Of a stretch of DNA of 64,000 nucleotides, positions 51,341 to 61,183 are shown one piece after another. Under the pieces are notes generated by a model. That model searched no databases. It was not told where the DNA came from and worked only from the letters and a program-made list of their open reading frames with translations. Positions within the stretch are counted from its first letter, which is position 1; each line of letters starts with the position of its first letter. Position numbers and translations under genes: made by a program. The DNA lies in contig CAWIUF010000074.1 of assembly GCA_963839095.1 (NCBI GenBank), forward strand, positions 215,071 through 279,070, given 5' to 3'. The stretch comes from Palsa-504 sp963839095. GTDB lineage: Bacteria; Actinomycetota; Actinomycetes; Streptosporangiales; Streptosporangiaceae.

Positions 51341-52162
51341 CGAGTCGCGTTGTGTCAGATACCGGTCAGCTCACGGCCCGAGGTCAACTCCGGCCGGGTC
51401 AGGGACGCTTTGGGCGTGGCGGCGGCCCAGGGCGCCGACCTGGCCGTGTTCCCCGAGGCGACGCAGGTCAGGTTTGGCTCGGACCTGCCCGCGGCGGCGG
51501 AGCCTTTGGACGGCCCGTTCTGCTCCGGGCTGGCCGCCGCGGCCAAGCAGACCGGGGTGGCGCTGGTGGCCGGCGTGTTCGAGCCCGCGGCGGACGGGCG
51601 GGTCTACAACACCGCCGTGGCCTACGATTCCGCCGGCGAACTAGTCGCCTCGTACCGCAAGCTGCACCTGTTCGACGCGTTCGGGCACCGCGAGTCCGAG
51701 CAGGTCGCGCCGGGCTCCGCCCCCGTCATCGCCACGCTGGCCGGGGTACGGACCGGGCTGGAGATCTGTTATGACGTGCGGTTCGGCGAGCTGTCGCGGT
51801 CGCTAGCGGCGGGCGGGGCGGAACTGCTCGTGATTCCGGCCGCTTGGGCCTCCGGGCTGTTCAAGGAGGAGCACTGGGTCACGCTGGTACGGGCGCGCGC
51901 CATCGAGAACACCGTGTGGGTCGCGGCCGTGGGGCAGGTCCCCGACCCGGACGAGCGGCCCACCCGGGCCGCGACCGGCGTGGGACGCAGCATGCTGGTG
52001 GACCCGCTCGGCGTGGTCCGGGCCGACCTGGGCCCGGCCGCGGGTATCACGGTCGCCGAGGTCGACACCAGCCTGATCGCGACGGTCCGCGCTACGCTGC
52101 CCAGCCTGGCCAACCGGCGCGACGACGTCTTCGGGCCGCCCGCCGCCGTCCGCGAGGCCTAG
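51338..52162 (+). CDS. carbon-nitrogen hydrolase (nitrilase superfamily, omega-amidase-like)
   Basis: 274 residues. The catalytic triad is complete: Glu in AVFPEATQVRF, Lys in ASYRKLHLFDAFG and Cys in GLEICYDVRFGELSRSL. The order and spacing match Nit2/omega-amidase or Nit1-like deaminated glutathione amidase. C-terminal SMLVDPLGVVRADLGPAAGI is typical. A divergent class I aminotransferase lies next door; transaminase plus omega-amidase pairs recycle 2-oxoglutaramate or methionine cycle intermediates. ATG 51338 has no Shine-Dalgarno. Its stop codon overlaps the stop of the convergent gene (CTAG). Confidence 0.92.
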   Translation: MRVALCQIPVSSRPEVNSGRVRDALGVAAAQGADLAVFPEATQVRFGSDLPAAAEPLDGPFCSGLAAAAKQTGVALVAGVFEPAADGRVYNTAVAYDSAGELVASYRKLHLFDAFGHRESEQVAPGSAPVIATLAGVRTGLEICYDVRFGELSRSLAAGGAELLVIPAAWASGLFKEEHWVTLVRARAIENTVWVAAVGQVPDPDERPTRAATGVGRSMLVDPLGVVRADLGPAAGITVAEVDTSLIATVRATLPSLANRRDDVFGPPAAVREA

Positions 52163-55100
52163 CGGACGGGGGCTTGCCAGAAGACGGGTTGCTCGGTGGT
52201 GGGTGAGGCGGAGTAGCCGACGCCGGTCAGCGTGCTGCCGGTGGCGGTGAGGCTGGTGATGGCCTGGATGCCCGAGCCGGTCAGGCCCTGGCCGGCGGGC
52301 TCGGCCGCGCGCCAGGCGGAGCCGTTCGCGGACGTCCACACGACCACGTTCTGGTGGCCGGGAGTGGCGCCGAACGTGCCGGCGGCGGTGAACGTGCGGC
52401 CGGCCGCGGTCAGCGCGGTGACCGCGGTCAGGCCGGCCGGACCCGGGAGCGCCGAGGAGGTCCAGGTGGCGCCGCCATCGGCCGAGCTGGCCGCGAACGG
52501 CACCGTCCGGCCGGCGGCGGTGACGGCGGTGCCCACGGCGGCCACCGTCCGGCCGAGGCTCGCGACGTGCTCGAGCACGGCCCGGGTCGCGCCCGCCGGG
52601 AGCGGCAGGTCCACCTGCCGCCAGCTCTGGCCGTCGGCCGAGGTCCAGGCCGAGGGCCGGCTGCCGTGCGCGCCCACCGCCACGAAGCCGGCCGGGCTGG
52701 CCGTGACGGCCAGCATCTGCCGGGTGCCGGCGCCGTCCAGCGCGCCGTCCGAGCCGTTCCCGGCCCGCTGCCAGCCGGTCAGGGCCGCCGACCACCAGGC
52801 CGCGGCGACGACCCGGACCGACGTGACCCGGCCGCCTTGCACCTGCTTGATCCGCTGGTAGCCGACGATGACCGCACCGCGCTGGTTCGCCGCCACCGCC
52901 TGGGTGAACAGCCCGGTTCCGGCGAAGGCCCGCTCGCCGTCGGCCGCCTGCCAGCTAGTGGCGTCGGCCGAGACCACGACGACCGGGTGCTGGGCGGCGC
53001 TCGCGGTGACGCCGCCCACGGCGAGCCAGCCCATCGGGGCGTGCGTCACGCTCGTCAGCTGCTGTGTCCCCGGGCGGCTGAGCACCATCGGGCTGGCGCC
53101 GGTGGCGTGCCTCCACGAGCTGCCGCCGTCGGCCGAGGTCCACACGGCGGGAAAGCCGTTGGCGCCGCCCACCGCGACCTGGGTGCTGCCCTGGGCGGCG
53201 ACGGCGTTGACCGCTTCCTGCGCCTGGGTGGCGCCCGGGATCTTGGTGAGGTCCACGCGCTCGGGGACACCGCCGGTACTGGTCAGGGCGAGCATCGGCT
53301 GGCGGGTGTCCGGGCCCGGACTGCTCCCGGTGGTGACCACGGTGCCGCCCGGGGCCAGGGTCAGGCCGGAGACCGCTTCCGACCCGGTGCCGCCGAACGG
53401 GCGGGCCTGACGCCAGGTCTTGCCGTCCGCGGTGACGAAGGCGGTCAGCGACCCGCTCGACGCCCCGGCGGCTCCGGTCTGCCCGCTGACCGCAGCGCCG
53501 GCCAGGCCGCCGTTCGCCAGCTGGGCGGTAAAGCCCGCCGAGGTGGAGAGGGTGGCCTGGAACGTGTAAGCAAGGCCGTTCGGTGAATAGAAGGCGTCGA
53601 CGGCGGGATGGTGGGCTACGGCGGCCGGCCGGAGCAGGACGAACCCGCCGTTGACGGCGGCCACCCCGGCCACCTGCGGCCGCGCGCCCGGGCCGGTCGC
53701 CGAACCGGCGACGGGCGCCCAGGTCGAGCCGCCGTCGCTGCTCAGCCAGGCGGCGCCGGCCTGGGCGTTTCGGCTTACCCGTGAGCACGTCGCCGGCGAT
53801 CAGGATCAGTTTCCCGGACGCGGCCGCGTACCTGACGTCCAGGGCGCGCCCCGCGCCGAGGTGCAGCCGGGCCGCGTCCAGCCGCTGCCAGCTGGTCCCG
53901 TTGGCCGACAGGAAGATCACCGGGGTGGACGTGGCCTGGTCGCCGCCGGGCACGTTGGCGCCCACGGCGATGAAGCCCGCCGCCGTCCGCTGCACCGCGT
54001 TGATCTGGTCGCCCGGGGCCAGCGGCATCCCGTTGCCGGGGGCCAGCGTCCAGGTCCGGCCGTCCGGGCTGGTCCAGATCGAGCCGGGGCCGAGTGCGAC
54101 CCAGGCGCCCTGACCGCCGGCCACGAAGGTGGCCGCGTGCCCGGGTGGCGGCACCCCGCCGTCCGCTGTCCTGACCGCCCCCAGCGTCCAGCTGCGGCCG
54201 CCGTCGGCCGACACGAAGAACTGAGCGCGCGCGATGCGGGCGCCGGCCTGCGACCCGACCGCCACGACCTCGCTGCCGACGTTCGTCACCTGGCCCAGCG
54301 TCTGGGTGATGCCACGGGTGCTCGCGGCCACCGTGAAGTCGTGGCCCGCGAGCGTCGCGGGCGGGAAGCCGAGAGCGGCCGCTGACGGGGTGGGTCCCGC
54401 GTTGCCTCTGTTCACGCCGGTTAGCACCACGACGGCGACGCCGAAGACGACCATGGCGAGGATCGGGATCGCCACCCGGACCCCCCAGCCGCGGAAGTGC
54501 AGGCCGGCCATGAACTCCCGGGACCAGCGGCGCTTGACCGGCTCGGGCAGCAGGGAACGGACGAGCCTGGTCCACTCGGCGCCGGCCGCCTTCACGTCGG
54601 GCCGGCCCCGGTCTCCGGCCGGATGCGCGCGTCCGCGGGCCGGGTGGTCCCGGCCGCGGTCGGTGACGACCTGGCGCGGCGGGCGCGGGCGGGTGGGGTG
54701 CGGACCGGAGTCAGGGGTGAGGGCCGGCTGCGGGCCGGTGCGGGAAGATGCGGTCCGGAAGGACGCGGACTCGTAGGGCGCCGTCGCCGCGGCGGAGCGC
54801 TCATCGGCGGGGGGCTTACCGGGTGGGGGCCGGACGGGTGCGGGCTGGCCGGGGCGCCCGGTGCCGACCCGGCGTACCCGAAGCCGGCCGGGGCTTCGCC
54901 GGGCCAGGCCTGCGGCGGCACGGGCAGGGGCTGGCTCACCGTCGGCGTGTACCGGAACTGCCGCGGCTGGCTGGGCGCCTCGGGTGGCCGGGTATCGCGC
55001 AGGACATCCCGGGGGCCGGTGTCGCGCCGGGCATCCCGGGGCGCGGGGTCCCGCAGGACCGCCTGGGGGCCGGTGGGGCGGGGATCCGGCGGCGGGACGG

Positions 55101-55832
55101 GACGCGGGCGGGGTTCTCCGGTCCAGGCAGGGCGGCCGGGCCGGGCGGCTGGTAGTTGTCCCGGGACCTGGCCGGGCCGGGCGCGGCGGCCCTCGAACTC
55201 GAACCCGGGCGGGGACCCGCGCCACTGGTCAGCGGCTGACCGGCTGCGGGCCGGACGGATGGGGTGTGACCGGCTGCGGGCCGGACGGGTGCGGGCCGGA
55301 CGGATGCGGGCCGGACGGGATACGCGGCAGCGGGCCGGTACCGGCCGGATCCGGGCCGGATGGGATACGCGGTAGCGGGCCGGTACTGCGCGGGTCTGGC
55401 CTCGATGGGCCTGACCTGGACGGATCTGGCCTGGACGGATCTGGCCTGGACGGATCGGGCCGCGACGGGATGCGCGGCAGGGGGCCCGTGCCGCGCGGGT
55501 CCGGGCCGAGGGCGGACGGGACGCGCGGCAGCGGGCCGGTATCGCGCGGATCAGGGCGACGCGGATCAGGGCCGCGAGGGGAGATGCGCGGCAGCGGTCC
55601 CGTATCACGCGGGTCCGGGCCGCGGGAGGGGATACGCGGCAGCGGGCCGGTGGCGGCGCGGGGAGCGGGACCGGTGGCGGCGCGGGGAGCGGGACCGGCG
55701 GGGGGGGGCGCGGGACGTGGAGCCGGTGCGGGGCGGGGAGCCGGAAGGGGCACGCGACGACCGTGAGCGCGCGGGACCCGGTGGGTCCCAGGCGCCGTCA
55801 GCCTCGGGATGGCCGTTCGGTTCCCTGGTCAC
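52159..55832 (-). CDS. large membrane-anchored BNR/YCF48-type beta-propeller protein, several frameshifts
   Basis: About 1,220 residues if one gene. It seems to begin at ATG 55832 (MTREPNGHPEADGAWDPPGP). A Pro/Arg-rich repeat region follows (DTGPLPRIPS units), then QFRYTPTVSQPLPVPPQAW. The next part, VKAAGAEWTRLVRSLLPEPV, is basic and ends in a membrane helix (VAIPILAMVVFGVAVVVLTG). Outer repeats such as SADGGRSWTLGAV, TSPDGRTWTLAPG, TSADGGSSWRHATG and SSADGGATWTSSA form one or two propellers. Four changes of frame are needed: near 55700 (a run of nine G), 55230, 54820 and 53765. It looks like a bigger paralogue of 21133-22543, but no sigma-factor gene adjoins it. Confidence 0.65.
55229..55700 (-). 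repeat. GC-rich minisatellite region in the propeller gene
   Basis: Several short unit types alternate: CTGGCCTGGACGGAT (three copies around 55402-55460), units around GGGCCGGACGGATGC, and longer units around ACGCGGCAGCGGGCCGGTA (about six copies). On the minus strand they encode PDPSRPDPSR and GPLPRIPS repeats of a disordered cytoplasmic region. Confidence 0.8.
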
Positions 55833-56125
55833 CTGTGCCTTGCCGTCGAAAGGATGGCTCCCGGGAGAAAGCGCGGCAAGCAGGGCTTAAGCCCGGAAAC
55901 CGGATGCCATTGCCGCTGATGGTACCGGTCGGCACCGGGCGGGACAGGGACTTTCCGCACGCTGCTAGCAGTACTGAAGATCACAGGCTGGCGCGTGACT
56001 CAGGCCACAGCGGTATCACCGAGTGCCTGAAGTGCTTCAGGCACTGGCCCGGACGACGCCGGGTAGCCTTAAGGGCCAGAGGTAAACCAACGATTTCACA
56101 CCTCCGGAAGAAGGTTTGACGGTAG
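55833..56125. other. divergent intergenic region before kgd
   Basis: 293 bp with no gene, between the start of the propeller gene and kgd. It holds the 24-bp palindrome at 56022-56045 and a purine-rich GGAAGAAGG near the kgd start. Confidence 0.55.
56022..56045. promoter_or_regulatory. 24-bp palindrome upstream of kgd
   Basis: AGTGCCTGAAG and CTTCAGGCACT are exact inverted 11-mers separated by TG. The centre is 92 bp before the kgd start codon. The 2-base spacer suits a DNA operator better than an RNA hairpin. Regulator unknown. Confidence 0.6.
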
Positions 56126-59100
56126 ATGTCCGCCGTGTCTTCTGGGTCACCGCAGGGTAGCGCGGAGGTCCGCGAACCCGTAGCGTCTCGAGAGCCCGGG
56201 TCAACACACCAGCCAGCCAGCGCACCGCAGCACGGATCCGGACCGGATCCCGCTACGGGACAAGCCGACTTCGGCGCCAACGAATGGCTGGTCGAGGAGC
56301 TCTACCAGCGCTATCTAGCGGACCCGGGTTCGGTGGACCGGGCGTGGTGGAGTTTCTTCGCCGACTATCAGCCGACGCTCCCGAACGGGACGGGGCCGCA
56401 GCCGGTGCTCACCCGCACCGCCGCGGCCCAGGCCGCACCGGCCCCGGCGGCCGCGCCGCCGGCGCCACCCGCGGACGCGGACACGGGGGACAGGCCGCCC
56501 GGCCTCGAACGCCCCGCAGGCCCCGCCCGCATCGCCGGCACCGTCCGCCGCCCCGGCCGCCGGCTCCGGGTGCCGCGGCCGCCGCCCCGGCTCCGGCCGC
56601 TCCCCCGCCTCCCCCGCTGCCTGAGGGCACCGAGGTCAGCAGGCTGCGCGGGGCCGCCGCGCGGACCGTCATCAACATGACGGCCAGCCTGGCCGTGCCC
56701 ACCGCGACCAGCGTCCGCGAGATCCCGGCCAAGCTGCTGATCGACAACCGGATCGTCATCAACAACCACCTGCGCCGCGGCCGCGGCGGCAAGGTGTCGT
56801 TCACCCACCTGATCGGCTACGCCGTGGTCGCGGCGCTCAAGGCGCTGCCGGAGATGAACGAGTCCTTCACCGAGGAGAACGGCAAGCCCGCCATCGCCCG
56901 GCCTGAGCACGTCAACCTGGGCCTGGCCATCGACGTGCGGACGGCCGACGGCGGCCGGCAGCTGCTGGTGCCGAACCTCAAGGCGGCCGAGGAGATGGAC
57001 TTCCGCCAGTTCTGGACGACCTACGAGGACGTGGTGCGCCGGGCCCGCTCGGGCAAGCTCGCGGTGGCCGACTTCCAGGGCACCACCGCGACGATCACCA
57101 ACCCGGGCACGATCGGGACCGTCCACTCGGTGCCGCGGCTGATGCCCGGCCAGGGCGTCATCGTGGGCGTCGGGGCGATGGAGTACCCGGCGGCCTACCA
57201 GGGGGCGTCCGAGGAGACGCTGTCCCGGCTGGCGGTCAGCAAGTCGGTCGCGCTCACCTCGACCTACGACCACCGGATCATCCAGGGTGCCCAGTCCGGC
57301 GACTTCCTGCGCAAGATCCACCAGCTGCTGCTGGGCGAGGACGGCTTCTACGACGAGATCTTCGCCGCGCTGCGTATCCCGTACGAGCCGGTCCGCTGGG
57401 TCAAGGACTTCCCCTACGGGCACGAGGACGACGTCACCAGGTCCGCGCGGGTGCAGGAGCTGATCCACGCCTACCGGGTGCGCGGGCACCTGATGGCCGA
57501 CACCAACCCGCTCGAAGTCACCCAGCGCAAGCACCCCGACCTGGACATCAACCTGCACGGCCTGACCCTGTGGGACCTGGAGCGGGACTTCCCGACCGGC
57601 GGGTTCGGCGGGAAGCCGCGGATGAAGCTGCGGGACATCCTGGGCAAGCTGCGCGACGCGTACTGCCGCACGGTCGGCACCGAGTACATGCACATCCAGG
57701 ACCCGGAGGAACGCCACTGGCTCCAGGACCGGATCGAGATCCCGCATCCCCGCGCCGAACACGACGAGCAGATCCGCATCCTGTCCCGGCTCAACGTGGC
57801 CGAGGCGTTCGAGATGTTCCTGCAGACGAAGTTCGTCGGCCAGCGCCGGTTCTCGCTGGAAGGCGCGGAGTCCCTGATCCCGCTGGTGGACGCGGTGCTG
57901 ACCGAGGCGGCCGACGCCAGCCTGGACGAGGCCGTCATCGGGATGGCCCACCGGGGCCGGCTGAACGTGCTGGCCAACATCGTCGGCAAGTCCTACGGGC
58001 AGATCTTCAAGGAGTTCGAGGGCAACCTGGACCCGAGCAGCGCGCAGGGCTCCGGTGACGTCAAGTACCACCTCGGCGCGGACGGCACCTTCCGCGCCCC
58101 GGACGGCCGCGAGATCAAGACCACGCTGGTCGCCAACCCGAGCCACCTCGAGGCGGTGGACCCGGTGCTCGAGGGCGTGGTCCGGGCCAAGCAGGACGTC
58201 ATCGACAAGGGCGAGCCCGGCTTCACCGTGCTGCCCGTGCTCATCCACGGCGACGCCGCGTTCGCCGGGCAGGGCGTGGTGGCCGAGACGCTGAACCTGT
58301 CGCTGCTGCGCGGCTACCGCACCGGCGGCACCGTGCACATCATCGTGAACAACCAGGTGGGCTTTACCACCGCCCCGCAGTACTCGCGGTCTTCAGCGTG
58401 TACGCCACGGACGTGGCCCGGATGATCCAGGCGCCGATCTTCCACGTCAACGGGGACGACCCCGAGGCCGTGGTGCGGATCGCCCGGCTGGCCTTCGACT
58501 ACCGGCAGGCGTTCAAGAAGGACGTCGTCATCGACATGATGTGCTACCGCAAGCGGGGGCACAACGAGACCGACAACCCGTCGTTCACCCAGCCGCTCAT
58601 GTACGACCAGGTCGAGGCCAAGCGCTCGACCAGGAAGGTCTACACCGAGTCGCTGATCGCCCGCGGCGACATCACCATGGAGGAGGCCGAGGCGGCGCTG
58701 CGCGACTACCAGCAGCAGCTCGAGCGGGTCTTCACCGAGACCAGGGACGCGGCGGACCGCCCGGCCGAACCGGGCAGCGTGCTGCCCGCCGAGTCCGAGG
58801 ACCGCCCGGTCAACCACGAGGCGGTGCCGACCGCGGTATCCGCCGAGGTGGTCAAGCGGATCATCGACACCCAGGTCAACCTGCCCGCCGACTTCACCCC
58901 GCACCCGCGGCTCAAGCCGCTGCTCGACCGGCGTTCCACGATGCGCGAGGAAGACGCGATCGACTGGGCCACCGGCGAGCTGCTGGCGATCGGCGCGCTG
59001 ATCCTGGACGGGCACCCGGTGCGGCTGGTCGGCCAGGACACCAGGCGCGGCACCTTCGGCCAGCGGCACGCGGTGCTGGTGGACCGGCACACCGGCGCGG

Positions 59101-59984
59101 ACTACACGCCGCTGAAGCAGCTCGAGTCGGGCGCCGCGAAGTTCTTCGTGCACGACTCCCTGCTGTCCGAGTTCGCCGCGATGGGCTTCGAGTACGGCTA
59201 CTCGCTGGCCCGCCCGGACGCGCTGGTCTGCTGGGAAGCCCAGTTCGGTGACTTCCTCAACGGCGCCCAGACGATCATCGACGAGTTCATCAGCTCCGGC
59301 GAGCAGAAGTGGGGCCAGCGTTCCGGCGTGGTGCTGCTGCTGCCGCACGGCTACGACGGCCAGGGCCCGGACCACTCCTCGGCCCGGATCGAGCGGTTCC
59401 TGTCGCTGTGCGCGCAGGACAACATGACCGTGGCCATGCCGACGACGCCGGGGAACTACTTCCACCTGCTGCGCTGGCAGGGCCTGTCCGGCCGGCACAA
59501 GCCGCTGATCGTGTTCACCCCCAAGTCCATGCTGCGGCTGAAGGCGGCCGCCTCGGCGGTGAGCGAGTTCACCAGCGGGTCGTTCCGGCCGCTGATCGGG
59601 TCGGTGCAGGAATCGGACGCCGCGGTCCGCCGGGTCCTGCTGTGCTCCGGGAAGATCTACTACGACCTGGCCGCCCGGCGCGAGCAGGCCGGGGCGACCG
59701 AGGTCGCGATCGCCCGGGTCGAGCGGCTGTACCCGCTGCCGGTCTCCGAGCTGTGCGCCGAGCTGGCGCGGTACCCGCAGGCCGAGTCGGTGACCTGGGT
59801 CCAGGAGGAGCCGGCCAACATGGGCGCCTGGCCCACCTTCGCGCTGAAGCTCCCGCGGGTCCTGGGCCGCGAGGTCGGCGTGGTGTCGCTGCCGGCGAGT
59901 TCGGCCCCCGCGGCCGGGTCGGCCAAGACGCACGCCGCCACCCACCGGGAGATCATCGAGACGGCCATCGCCGCGGAACGCTAA
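56126..59984 (+). CDS. kgd: 2-oxoglutarate decarboxylase/dehydrogenase, actinobacterial Kgd type (about three frameshifts)
   Basis: About 1,285 residues. Multifunctional ThDP enzyme of the TCA cycle combining an E2o-like acyltransferase domain with E1o. N-terminal FGANEWLVEELYQRYLADPG is the E1o-specific arm. An Ala/Pro linker contains two compensating shifts (near 56487 and 56570). The acyltransferase-like domain has INMTASLAVPTATSVREIPA and TSTYDHRIIQGAQSGDFL. E1: VIGMAHRGRLNVLANIVGKS, HIHGDAAFAGQGVVAETLNL-like (HGDAAFAGQGV, ThDP), EDAIDWATGELLAIGALILD and QFGDFLNGAQTIIDEFISSG. A further shift near 58390 splits QYSRSS from VYATDVARMI. All parts are full and conserved, so indels are suspected rather than loss of a central enzyme. 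Confidence 0.92.
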
Positions 59985-60161
59985 ATGTACTTCACCGACC
60001 GCGGCATCGAGGAACTCGAGGAGCGACGCGGCGAGGACCAGGTCTCGATGGCCTGGCTCGCCGCCCGGCTCCGCGACTTCGTCGACGTCAACCCCGAATT
60101 CGAGACGCCCATCGAGCGGCTGGCCACCTGGCTGGCCCGCCTCGACGACGAAGAGGACTAA
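59985..60161 (+). CDS. DUF6104 family small protein
   Basis: 58 residues, beginning MYFTDRGIEELEERRGEDQV and ending ERLATWLARLDDEED. The ATG follows the kgd stop without any gap (TAAATG), so it is translationally coupled to kgd. The same small protein is found behind sucA/kgd in streptomycetes as far as I recall. Charged and probably helical, with no known role; modulation of Kgd is an obvious but untested idea. Confidence 0.85.
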   Translation: MYFTDRGIEELEERRGEDQVSMAWLAARLRDFVDVNPEFETPIERLATWLARLDDEED

Positions 60162-60252
60162 ACAACAAGACCTTTACCCCGAACGAGGCCGGGCCCGTTC
60201 CGCCCCCGGCACCCGTCGCCGCCATCGCACGGCTCGCCAGTCGCGATACATC

Positions 60253-60280
60253 TTGACTTTGATACAATGAGATATATCGT
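60253..60280 (+). promoter_or_regulatory. promoter and candidate PadR operator
   Basis: TTGACT (60253-60258), 16-bp spacer, TATCGT (60275-60280). The spacer contains GATACAATGAGATATATC, an imperfect AT-rich palindrome like PadR operators. A PadR-type regulator is encoded two genes downstream. Confidence 0.5.
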
Positions 60281-60318
60281 TAGGTGTACTGGACAGGCTT
60301 ACGGGAAGGACGGGTGGA

Positions 60319-61153
60319 ATGCCGATGGGCGGGATCTCGCATGGACGGTCGATCGTCCGACGACGATGGAGTTCAACGGCGTCACCGCGCTGCGGGTCCG
60401 GCTCGTCGGCGGCTCGGTGGCGGTGCTCGCCACCGAGGGGACGTCCTCGCTCGAGGTGTCAGCGCTGGAAGGCGATCCGCTCCAGGTGACCTTCAGGACG
60501 GCGTGCTGACCGTCGCGCACGAGAAGCTCAACTGGGAGGGCCTGCTGAAGTGGCTGCGGCCGCAGCGGCACGCCGCCACGGTGACGGTCAGCGTGCCGCG
60601 GAAGACCCCGGCCCAGGTCGGCGTGGTCAACGCGGCCGCTGTGGTGTCCGGCATCGGCGCGCGGACTTCGGTCAAGAGCGTTTCCGGGGGGATCACGCTG
60701 GACGGCGTGGCCGGCGAGGTGGACGCCAACACCGTGTCCGCGCCGCTGGAGGCACAGGGGATCAACGGCAGGCTCAACTTCAGCACGGTATCCGGCGACC
60801 TGACGCTCGCGGACGGCTGGCTAGAGCGCCTGGACGCGAACGCGGTGAGCGGCGACGTGACCGCGGACGTCGACCTCGACCCGCTGGGCGGGATGAACGT
60901 GACCACGGTGTCAGGCGAGGTCGTGCTCCGGCTTCCCGCCGAAGCCGACGCTCAGGTAAACCTGCACTCGGTTTCCGGTGACGTGCGAAGCGAATTCGCG
61001 GAGCTAAGGCGATCCTCGGCTCCGGCGTCTCGTAGCGTTAGCGGTAGCCTTGGCGCCGGCTCAGGACAGGTGTCCGTCACTACCATGTCCGGCCGGGTCA
61101 TGCTGCTGCGACGCGCCGGGTCACCTGACCCGCGAGCGGATGCGGCGGCCTGA
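60319..61153 (+). CDS. DUF4097 beta-strand repeat protein (frameshifts near 60345 and 60500)
   Basis: About 278 residues. ATG 60319 has GGGAAGGA 8 bases upstream, but the conserved TVDRPTTMEFNGVTALRVRL is in another frame, so a shift near 60345 is suspected (an ATG at 60267 is in that frame but lies in the operator). A second shift near 60500 links LEGDPLQVTF with GVLTVAHEKLNWEGLLKWLR. The remainder is a right-handed beta-helix-like series with repeated VSG turns (SVSGGITLDGV, TVSGDLTLAD, AVSGDVTADV, TVSGEVVLRL, SVSGDVRSEF, TMSGRVMLLR). Typical of DUF4097 (adhesin-like) proteins beside PadR regulators. Role unknown. Confidence 0.8.
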
Positions 61154-61183
61154 TAATGAGAATGAGATGGAAGGCGAGGCCAG

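Noticed and set aside
55229..55700. Repeats that at first sight look like a CRISPR-like array
   Set aside because: Units are 15-30 bp, contiguous, of several kinds and in coding sequence; no unique spacers and no cas genes.
56368..58338. 656-codon minus-strand frame opposite kgd
   Set aside because: Antisense to the E2o/E1o domains; no motifs of its own.
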